A stretch of DNA of 64,000 nt, from positions 1 through 64,000 of the forward strand of contig JASTWB010000032.1 of the NCBI GenBank assembly GCA_032158295.1. The letters run 5' to 3'. Below the pieces are notes generated by a model. It was given only the letters and a program-made list of their open reading frames with translations. It searched no databases and was not told the origin of the DNA. Below, in pieces: positions 49,370-58,661 of this stretch; the stretch's first letter is position 1, and every line of letters begins with the position of its first letter. Both the position numbers and the translations under genes were made by a program. The DNA is from Pycnopodia helianthoides (taxonomy: Eukaryota > Echinodermata > Asteroidea > Forcipulatida > Asteriidae).

Positions 49370-52300
49370 GTAAGTGTAGTTTAGTTACAGTAATTTTCAC
49401 AGCTTTTGATTACTTGCCTATACACCAAAGTCAGCTAAAAAAAGGTCGACATTTTCCTCTAAAATACTTGAGATTTTCTTTTCATGATAACTTTACACCA
49501 TAAAGGACGTTTTTTCTTTATAAAACAACCATTAAAAAAAAAATCTGCTTTCCTTCTCGGAAGGACATCTTGCAAAATTAAAAAAATATATATATATATA
49601 GCTTAAAGAAATCAGCCTGATTTTTGTTTATACTCCTAAGTCAGAATTGCCATTAAGTCTTCTTTTATGATTAGATTAAAAAAGAACAACTTTTTTTTTA
49701 CGAACGAGGCTGATACAAGTGTTGCAACTGAGAAAACCGCAACGATGGAAGTTCCTAATAATGTTAAGAGTCAGTTCACGTAAATATTTAACATGCTGTG
49801 TAAACGGTTAAAAAATCTGTTTTCAAAATATTTTGTGTGTGGAAGGGCCTTGGTATACAAGTTAAGTTAATAAAATTGACTTTTGAAATAATTATATAGC
49901 CCGTTGCCATGGTAACAGCTCATTTTGTGTTTTTGGCATTTTAGGGCGTTTTTTTTTATAACTCCACCCTACCAAATTGCAAAACTATTTTATATCTAAA
50001 CACTTTATATCTAAACAAAGTATCATCCTTGGCTTTACTTGAGAAAACAAATTATTGCCTTAAATTTCACCCTTGTATGTTTTTAGAGCTTGCAAAATTG
50101 AAATGTTTACCCTATTTTTGGCCCTCAAAATGTCAATTTGCCAGGGGTCTCAGACAATTTTCAAGAAAAACTTGAAAAACAATTGAATTATGTTGTGACA
50201 GTAATGACTCAAACATCATTTTTTCCCCCCCCAAAACAGAGAAAATGCAATTTTAAGTTGCTCTCTCAGTTTGATTTAATATCATACAAAAAACACGTTT
50301 TCCGGGATTTTTTGCTTACCAAAATCTCTGACTTTTACACCCCCCCCCCCCCTGTTTTGGGCAGTTTGCTGCACAGTCTAGCAGCAGAATGTACGCGTCT
50401 GAGTTGAGTCAAAAGTTAATTTATTTGCCGGTTGGTTTGCCACGGGTGTAGCGGTCTATGTTGTTGTAAATTTCGAAAAGTTAAATCAAACCGAAACAGT
50501 TTGAAGATGATACAAAATATCCAAGCCTATTTTGGCTAATTGCTGCCTTGTTCAATACGACTTGAAAGTGATATATACTGGCTGTCGCATTATTATTAGT
50601 AGTGTTATATAACTAAATAGGGTCTTTATTTAATGGCAAATAATTAATTAGATAAAAAAAGAAACAAAACACACGATGTAAATGAGAAAATAACAATGTT
50701 GACACAAGTCCCTTGGAACAATCAAAAACGAGGAGAGTCGACCAGGATAAGAACAATCTTGAAGCTTAATTTAGGAGACTTTCAATGGTTTCTTGAGAGG
50801 GGGGGGGTATGTCTAGATATAGAGATGATGTCACAGAGAAAATATATAAGATCAGTGACATATCATTTCCTAGAAGGTCGGATGGGGTAATGGTCAACCA
50901 TTGAGGAAATCTACCTCCATGGGTCAACAGGGGAGTAAATATGGTCAGTACTAGGTGACCAATTTATTGGCTTCAGTTTGGGATCATGAACCAAGTATAA
51001 TCCTTATTCAAAGAAGGACGACAGTTATCTACAATGAGACGTATACACTCACAGTCCATGATCACACTGAGTACTGTTTCAGGTAGGCCTAGGCCTACAT
51101 GTTCACAAATTATTTAACACGTCCGCGCAAAAGCAAAGAGATCACTATGTACTGCATGCGCGTGCACAGTGTGTAACAGTACATGTACATACATGTACAA
51201 TTTACATAGGCGAACATGCAAGTGCTTCCCAACTTGAATAAATCAGCAGCATCCAGCCAATGAGAAGCGAAAATGCAAATGATGGCCTTTACCGCGCTGG
51301 GGAAAAAATGTCGCATCCGGCGAGGCGCCTACAGCTTATGTGGGTATACAATAGCCAGCGTGTGTTCTGAAACAAAAATCGCGTGCCGCACATCGATGTC
51401 GTTTTTGCAACACGTCCTCTTTCGATGAAGTCTTGCACACAAAATCAATATTTGACAATAGAACGAAAATACAAATTCGTATTCCCTCAGGCTGATCGCC
51501 GCGGCGCACCTTTCCAAAAGAATGCAGTACAAAAAATTTCAGCCAGATTTATGCAGGCACTTCAGAGTTTTTTTTTCTAAAACAAACAGACACGTTTCTC
51601 AAATTAGTATATTATTATTATAGATAGACAGATTCAAAGTGTTGTGAACAGCGCCCCCTTCGTTGAAAGTCACACATTTGGGAATTCCCCTTGAACATTA
51701 ACACAAGCAAGACAGTCTGTGCTGTCTTCAGCTTTGGTTGTGATTAGGGCCAATATTGGTTGTTTCATGTCTGGTGAGAAAATCTTGGGCAGTTGTATCC
51801 TTTTGTGACACTACTGCCTCAAATATGGTAATTTTTCCCAAAACAGGAAAAATGTATATGAAGTTTTTCCCTTAGTTTGAAATAATAATACACAACGAAA
51901 GGATGCTTTGAAAAATCTGGCACAGTTTCCAGGCCCGCTATTTAATGAATACCAAGTATTTGTTTAAATGTGGTATCCAACCAAGCCATAACCCATGCTT
52001 CGCCATATAGAGTTCTTTATTTATCATGACTGTTTTACCTTGTATGTACGATTCCCATTGCAAATAGAGAAGTAGTGCAATGAGCTTTTTTTTTTTACAA
52101 GTTGTCCTTTGTGACATTCTTCATACAGTCTCCTCTGTCCCCTGCATGCCACCTAGTGTAAACCTTTTTATCCCCATCAAAACAAAAACAAACTTTTAAA
52201 ATGAGCGAAAATCAACCAAAGTATCTAACTGGCCATCCACCATTTTTGGCCCTCTGTCAGCAATTCCCCCATCGGGTGCAGGAGTTCATTATAGTTGCAC

Positions 52301-55300
52301 TGTTGCAAATAATTAAAAAAAACAGTAGGTTAATTTAACATGAATAGACAAATCAGCCAGTAATGTTTCATAATGGTTTACGGTTTTTCGGAAAAGGAAA
52401 AAGCTCTGATTCAGGCATAATCTTCAGAACTTTTACTTGGTTTTCCTACTTTCACAGCCTGGCCTTTGTCTTGCATGGACCTCTTTAAACATGTTCCTCT
52501 GCTGCTGCGAAGGGCCTCTTTGAATTAGGATGTTTTTGTGCATTTTCCCTGTTTTGGGAAAAAGTCAAATTTGGAGGCAGTGTTTTTACAGCAGGAAACA
52601 ATTGACCAAGTTTTTCTCCCCAGTTATGAAAAGACCAATGTTGGCCCTAATCACAACCGAAAGGTCAATTTCTGAGACCACTGGCAAATTTATATTTTGA
52701 GGGCCAAAAATAGGGTAAAAATTTAGATTTTGCAAGATCTAAAAACATGCTTTAATGCATGATGCAAAAATAGCATTATGGTGAAATTTATAGCAATAAG
52801 TTTTTTCTCAAGTAAAGCCAATGATGACACTTTGTAGGGATTTAAAAAGGTTTTATGAAATAAATTTGCATTTTGGTAGGGTATATATGGATTTGAAAAG
52901 TCGATTTTGTTTACTTGTATCCCAAGTCCCTTCCACCCACAAAGTATTTTTTTTTTTAATGTGTTTGTTTTACCGTGGACACACTATGTCAAGTATTTAC
53001 GTGAAATAACACTTTAGGCTTTATCAATGTAAATACCTCTGTTAGGTATAGATTGGGATGAAGAATGCTGGTTAACGTCAATCCCTATGTCGAGGGTTCA
53101 TATCCCACAGTTATTAGATACTTAGAGAAAATGATACGTGTAGTTCTGATGATGAGCTCTGGAGTAATTCATGTTAATTATTTTTCTGTTGGAATAACGT
53201 TGCACTGGATTAAGAGAAAATAAATGTTACCAAATAATAAAGTAATTGCAGATATACGGTAATAATTGCTTTTGTTTTCGTTTTTTCCCTTTTTTCTACT
53301 AACTTGATTTAAATATACCTTCCCCATGAACCGGACTTGTACAGCTGAAGCAACGGAGAGAGCCGCAACGACGGAAGCTGGTAAGGGTATTGTGGCTTAT
53401 TACTGTTATATAAGTGTGTTGTAGCTTGGGATGGAGAATGCTGGTTAATGTCAACCCTGAGGTCGCGGGTTCATATCCCGCAGTTATTACTAGATACGTA
53501 GGGGAAATGATACTTGTAAATCCGATAATGAACTCTGGAGTAATACATGTGCAATGTTTACCTGTTGGAATTATATTGCCTTTGCAGATACGGGGATAAC
53601 AAGCCACGTTTCGTTTTATACATATTTGTACAGTTCCAATGGATTGTTCAGTGATTCTTGCAGGGGGTGTATCGAGGAGTGGCGTGTACACGGTTCAACC
53701 TCTAGACTCCGGTGAGGCTTTCAAGGTGTATTGTGATATGGAGACAGACGGTGGTGGATGGACGGTAAGATAACACGCTTGTGAATCAATGAGAGTGCTT
53801 ATCGCTAAGAATGAATTTGTAAATAGAAGGAGTTTTATCAAGTTTAAATAGACTTGGGTATTAACAAAGGGGGCATTCTTGTTAATGGCTGCCTTACGGA
53901 CAGACAGACAAAACGTAAACAGGAACAAGAACGTACGGACAGACAGGTTGAACAAAGACAGAGATGATGAACTAGAAATACACACTATTTTTTAAATATA
54001 AACATCAAAAATTAAAGTGTGACAAAAATGTTTGCCAGGCAAGTAGATCAGCCCACGCCCCTGCTGTAAAACGGATGAATTGGTGTGGCTTAGACACACT
54101 GCGTGTCGTACCAAGCAAGCGCTTCAGAAAAGCACGACCTGGCCGTACTGCGCTACACACACAATTCAAACTCACTGGATGAAGCCGTGACAGGTACGGG
54201 ACATTTGGTTTGACTGCCGTTGTCCCACGCCCCCACTGCGGTCGTCCTGCCGAAAGGAGGATTCCGTAGGGTAGAACAAAATGTGGCTGCACCAACCAAA
54301 GTGAATCACAACTCAGCGTCACTGCAGCCCAAAGAGTGGGATGGCATACGAGCTTGCCTCAATCTGAAATTAGTATCGTGAAAGCCAGTACGCTGGTAGG
54401 CAGCTGAACGAATATTATTAGCATAGTAATTTCAGCAAATGGCGCGCTTGCGCTGAATGGCCCTGCAGACAAATGGAGGCAAAACAATTAAAAGAACTCG
54501 CCTTTCGAAATCGTCTCGTGCATTGAAAGAGGTACTTCATCCCCAAGCTCATCCCACACGCTAACCCTGCGATGTCATTAATTATTAATTAGTCTGTGGA
54601 TGCCCTACAGGAGAGCAGCGTGCAGTACGTTGGGAAAACGTGTATACCTCCTTTACAATGTTAATTTCATACCTTTTTTCAAAGCTAATAACCTTTCGAA
54701 ACGTTGAAGAGAAAGTTTGGTATAAAGAAGAAAAACAATTATCATATATATTTTTGTTCGAAAATTATTATGTTTTTACACTTAAAATGAACAACTAATT
54801 AAGGTAAATGTGTTTTCGGTCTATAGGTTGCAGACCTGTAGGCCATTGGAGGGTTAATCAGTGTGGACTGAGCAAACTCGCCAGTTGTCGCGCTTCCTTC
54901 GTTGATAGCCGGGCTGAACAAATTAAAACCGAAATTAAACTCACAGATTCCGGAGGTGACAAGCGCATCGGATGAAAGCGCAGCATTCCCTTGCTGACTC
55001 GATGCAGGGCCCCCGTCGATGGGCGGCAAACCGATTACTTGAACGGTTGAATCCACATTGACAGCAGGAATAGTGGATGAGACTGCTGCTACCGAAGCAG
55101 CCACAACGCAGTCGCCGTGGTGGCCGGAGCCAGATCGCACGGATTGTCCACTCTTCTAACGCTACGGCCTACCAACCACCGCAGTCGACATAGAGGCTGC
55201 TGATGGGAGCGCATTGAGCGAGGCAAGATGTAAGAAAAGAAGTGTGAACACGCACAGAGACAAATACGACAATGGAAAAGCAGCAAATTAACATAAATCA

Positions 55301-58300
55301 AAGACATACTTGAGAACGACAGAAAACAAAGGAGGGAGTAAATTTGTTGAACTGATTTTTCTAGCAGTTAAGCATGAGAACAAGTTAACACGAAGACTGC
55401 TCAAACACCTGATCCAACCAAGGGGGATTGCACAGGACAGTCAAGCAATTATCGAGCAACCATGTAGCAATTTTGGGCTCCATGGCCGGAAGGACGATCG
55501 GGCCCGGCCGCACAGTCACACCATGGATATGGGCCAATTGTTAATTCGTTATAACGAAGGATTAAATCGTTTTAACGGATTACTAATTCGTTTTAACGGA
55601 TTACTAATTCGTTTTAATGGATTATTAATTCGTTTTAATGGATTAATAATTCGTTTTATTGGAATACTTATTCGTAATAACGAGATCATAGTTTGTTGAA
55701 ACGAACGAAACAATCGTTATTACGAATTATTAATCCGTTATAACGATTCGTTTTAACGGATTACCTATTCGTAATAACGAATCTTTTGTTCCGCATATAA
55801 TATATATGCGGGAATCAGTTCCGCATATAATATATAGGCCTACTTTAGCGGCACGATTGGGCTTTCGTAATTATTTGATCATAGTAGAAGTGAAAGGAGC
55901 GCTCACTTTTGTGATGGTATGAAGAGTTAATGTGAAGACAAAGCCAATTAAGTTTACGTGTTTCTTGACAGGTATTCCAGCGGCGCCAGGACGGCAGTGT
56001 TGATTTCTATTTGGACTTTGCCAACTACAGCCGGGGCTTTGGGAATCTAAAGGGACAGTTTTGGCTCGGGAACGACAACTTGCACCGTCTGACCGCTCAG
56101 GGCGACTACGAACTCAGAGTCGAGCTGTCAGACTTTGAAACCGAATCCAGGTATGCCGCCTATGACTCATTTAGCATCGCTGATGTGAGTGACAACTACA
56201 GGCTGACGGTGGGAAGTTACTCAGGAACCGCAGGTAATAAATGTAGCCATCCGCAATCTTGTAGCAAAGTGTTGTTGTGAGTGGATCGTTTTAAGGCATG
56301 CAGCGCTACTAAACCTAATTCGTTCGAACGGATTACTTAACCGTGCGACCGAATTGGCTTTCCATATTTTTTTACTTTCACTGTTCCTTCCCGGGCTCCG
56401 TACATTTATATATATATATATATATTTGAGGTGTTCGTGCAGCAGCGCGAACAACTCTTTGTTGAGGTGTTCGTGCAGCAGCGCGAACAACTCATTGATT
56501 TTGTTCGTGTTTTTTTTTTTTTTTTTTTTTTTTTTTTTGAGGTGTTCGTGCAGTAGCGCGAACAACTCATTGATTTTGTTCGTTTTTTTTTTGTTGTTTT
56601 TTTAGGTGTTCGTGCAGCAGCGCGAACAACTCATTGTTTTTGTTCGTTTTTTTTTTTTTTTTTTTTAGTTTTTCTTCTTCTTCTCAGAGTCGTTTGTCCA
56701 CAAAAAAATAGCATAGTTGCGAGGCCAATATTAACTTGAAACTTTACATGTACGTAGATTGCAACTAGCAGATGATACATAAGTTGTGGCGTCATGATGA
56801 CGTCATCGGGTGTCAAATTACAAGCAAATTTAAGTTCAAAAAGTGACGTTAGGCCAATGCCTGTATGTCTCTGAATATTATAGCCACAGTATTCATATTT
56901 GGGCATATGATAGATCTAGACATGGGCAATCTTTAAAAAGTTAACCCCAAAATCGTATGACCTTTACTTCCGGGTCGTTACCCTGGGTCGAAGTTTGCCT
57001 TTGGGTTTTTTTCTTGAAAAACATCACTTTCGGGCTTATTTACGGCATAACTCAAGATTGAAATTGAATTGAACATTGAAACTCATCAGACATTTGAACC
57101 TCAATATCAAGACGACACAAACTTGATGATGTCATGATGACGTCATCAGGTTTTGAATTACAATAAATCAAAGTTTAATATTTGTAAAAAATCATAGCTC
57201 GCGAACCGCATGTTGGATTTTTTACAATCGACACATCATCGGACAGATCGTTGAAAGTTTAACAAACCTTACACAAAGCTTGACCCCATTAGATCTTTAC
57301 TTCCGGTTCAAATCGGAAGTTGAAAATTTCAATAATTCGTATCTCAAAAACTACCATTTATTTTAGTTTATTTTTTGTATCAAGGTGTGGAACGTTAAGC
57401 CTGCTCAAACTTTTGCACTCAGATGACAATTTTTTGACCTTTACATGAGGTCGAAAAAGGCGCACGTTTAAGTTGACCCACAGTGACAACGCACGATAGT
57501 GAAACTGAAAGAACACAGGTAGACATACGAACGTGCGCCTACAGATCGCATGCATTGAAGGCTATGCGTACTGTGGCGTGTTCTGCTCGACTGATCACAG
57601 GGGGGGGGGGGGGGCAAAGTCCATTTGGCATAGGTTATGCATAGAGCAAGGCTGTATGGGCTGTTAGTCTAATCCAAGTGTGAGCATTTTTGTCAGATAA
57701 CAAAAGACACACTTCCAAAGATCACACAACCTTCAAACTTCGCACATAGTTAGCTCTTCAATTGTAGAAGACACCGCTTACTTGACGTCATAATGACGTA
57801 ATCAGGTGTTCAATTAAATTTAAAAAAAAAATAATATATTTGAAAAATTAATAACTTATGAACCGTGCATCGGAATTTTACAATCTATACATCATCGGAG
57901 AGGTCTTCGAAAAATAAACAAACGCTAAACAGAGTGTGGACTCAATTGACGTTGTCTTTTGGTTGAAAGCGGAAGTTAAGTGGTAACCTTAGCACTTATT
58001 TCCTGTGTAACAAATGTACTTTCCGTGAAAATTCAAAAGCTATCAACAATCTTTTCATCTATTTAATTAAACACTGAACCAATTGATAGCCGAACACCTC
58101 GGTGTTTGTTCGTACAAACACTAAATTCTAGTTATTATTATTATTATCTATGACCCTACCTTTAACAAGAGAAAAATAAGTTTCATATTCAAAGAAGTCA
58201 TAAGTTGCGAAGACAATTCATTAAATCCATTTGTTTCCAAGTTGTTTCGAAAGTATTTTGTTGTCGTTGAAAATTAAACTAAGAATAGTATTTCAACACT

Positions 58301-58661
58301 ACAATTTGCTTCATAAAAAAAATAATAAAAATAATAAAATCACTAATTAAAAAGGTTTTGTTTTTCTTGCGCGTCCTTTACAATTAAAGTATCTTTCTTT
58401 GTCGCAGGTGACTCGCTGAGCATACACAATAACCATCAGTTCACTACTAAAGACAGAGACAACGATGCATGGGGCTTGAACTGTGCCCAGACACTCCACG
58501 GCGCCTGGTGGTACTTGAGCTGCGGCTGGTCTAATCTTAACGGGGAGTATCTCAATGGGACCACGACTGAATTTTGGCAGGGAGTTTATTGGTATCACTG
58601 GAAGGGGGCTTATTACTCACTCAAAACCACCGAGATGAAAATACGACCCACTCCACAATAA
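48646..58661 (+). CDS. FReD-D: secreted long-coiled-coil fibrinogen-related protein (456 aa, 4 exons)
   Basis: Predicted exons are 48,646-49,369, 53,634-53,764, 55,972-56,233 and 58,408-58,661 (1,371 nt, in frame; phases 1, 0, 1). A further 36-bp exon at 53,345-53,380 would fit in frame. The protein has signal peptide [14 protein letters not shown], a VCC pair, six 25-residue coiled-coil repeats plus partial ones (about 45-241) and a full fibrinogen domain (245-456) with DRDND at 388-392. The longer stalk implies a longer oligomeric stem than B or C. Exon 2 is the most diverged of the three genes, and intron 1 is unrelated to B and C, so the 5' half has a separate history. Confidence 0.85.
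49775..53005. mobile_element. 3.2-kb segment with long diverged inverted ends (FReD-D intron 1)
   Basis: The left 49,775-50,165 and right 52,665-53,005 are reverse complements at moderate identity. Both hold TTCACGTAAATA at the tip, TGGCTTTACTTGAGAAAA and TACCCTATTTTTGGCCCTCA. A further inverted pair, TTGTGATTAGGGCCAA, lies at 51,740 and 52,645. No transposase is recognised in between, and no clear target duplication. Absent from B and C. Confidence 0.55.
53040..53275 (+). repeat. tRNA-like repeat, copy 1 (FReD-D intron 1)
   Basis: ATTGGGATGAAGAATGCTGG, then GAGGGTTCATATCCCACA (a B-box-like GGTTCATATCC), then a tail GATGAGCTCTGGAGTAATTC. Paired with 53,405-53,620. Confidence 0.5.
53345..53380 (+). 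CDS. Candidate 36-bp mini-exon of FReD-D
   Basis: Between ACTTGTACAG and GTAAGG the frame (entering in phase 1) reads [12 protein letters not shown] with no stop and leaves in phase 1. It could be spliced between exons 1 and 2 without a frame change. The acceptor region resembles that of exon 2 (both TTGTACAG), as if duplicated. A related, donor-less piece is at about 49,718-49,750. Use in mRNA is unproven. Confidence 0.35.
53405..53620 (+). repeat. tRNA-like repeat, copy 2 (FReD-D intron 1)
   Basis: GCTTGGGATGGAGAATGCTG, then GTCGCGGGTTCATATCCCGC with a perfect 5-bp T-arm stem (GCGGG/CCCGC). An acceptor arm is not evident, so it is SINE-like rather than a tRNA gene. It ends at the exon 2 acceptor. 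Confidence 0.5.
53634..53764 (+). CDS. FReD-D exon 2: start of fibrinogen domain
   Basis: After TTTGTACAG it reads (V)[38 protein letters not shown] then GGGWT, before GTAAGA. It starts three codons further upstream than B and C, using a true CAG acceptor. Confidence 0.85.
53880..54190 (-). pseudogene. DIRS-type RT C-terminal fragment (FReD-D intron 2)
   Basis: Minus-strand frame [20 protein letters not shown] then [20 protein letters not shown], parallel to [14 protein letters not shown]...[10 protein letters not shown] in the FReD-C intron element. A short relict on the opposite strand to the host gene. The plus-side ACGGACAGACAG repeats border it. Confidence 0.65.
54191..54560 (-). mobile_element. 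DIRS-related non-coding fragment (FReD-D intron 2)
   Basis: Matches 18,690-18,740 and 39,590-39,910, including GCCAGTACGCTGGTAGGCAG-type sequence. Frames are broken. Confidence 0.45.
54565..54853. mobile_element. piggyBac-type MITE, 289 bp, with empty site in FReD-C
   Basis: It starts CCCTGCGATG and ends CATTGGAGGG (short imperfect inverted ends). It is bordered by CTAA (54,561-54,564) and TTAA (54,854-54,857). The matching place in FReD-C reads CACACGTTAAGCAGTGG without the insert (about 39,910), so the insertion postdates the duplication. Confidence 0.7.
54858..55500 (-). pseudogene. DIRS-type gag N-terminal fragment and leader (FReD-D intron 2)
   Basis: The minus-strand frame contains [20 protein letters not shown] as in 39,914-40,201. 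The leader part on its 5' side is near-identical to 40,240-40,530. Broken by the MITE and frameshifts. Confidence 0.5.
55541..55820. repeat. Palindromic 21-bp repeat array, about 12 units, plus CCGCATA hairpin (FReD-D)
   Basis: The longest of the three arrays. The middle units (AATTCGTTTTAACGGATTAC) are homogeneous, the right ones rearranged or inverted. Followed by two CCGCATATAATATAT arms. About 150-430 nt before exon 3. Confidence 0.75.
55972..56233 (+). CDS. FReD-D exon 3: middle of fibrinogen domain
   Basis: [38 protein letters not shown], to SYSGTAG. Charge changes relative to B and C: E to K and E to Q in the GNLEGEF segment. Confidence 0.9.
56430..56665. repeat. Four hairpin units with T tracts (FReD-D intron 3)
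   Basis: GAGGTGTTCGTGCAGCAGCG followed by CGAACAACT occurs at about 56,428, 56,464, 56,539 and 56,604. Each folds as an 8-bp GTTCGTGC/GCGCGAAC stem with an AGCA loop. Units are separated by T runs up to 26 nt. Not in B or C. Confidence 0.75.
56690..58130. repeat. Diverged repeats with TGACGTCA-type palindromes (FReD-D intron 3)
   Basis: Three related units have ATGATGACGTCATC (about 56,792 and 57,132) or GACGTCATAATGACG (57,783). Each is followed by a CAATTAC/AATTAAA stretch, and units 2-3 by ATCATCGGA and ACTTCCGG-type phrases. Also a G run at 57,601-57,613. No protein recognised. Replaces the LINE-bearing section found in B and C. Confidence 0.5.
58408..58661 (+). CDS. FReD-D exon 4: calcium and ligand-binding end of fibrinogen domain
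   Basis: [59 protein letters not shown] and the constant close with TAA. It differs from B and C mainly by amino-acid-changing substitutions. Confidence 0.9.

Noticed and set aside
53405..53480. tRNA gene in FReD-D intron 1
   Set aside because: Only the T arm folds well; acceptor and D arms are not convincing. Kept as a tRNA-like repeat.
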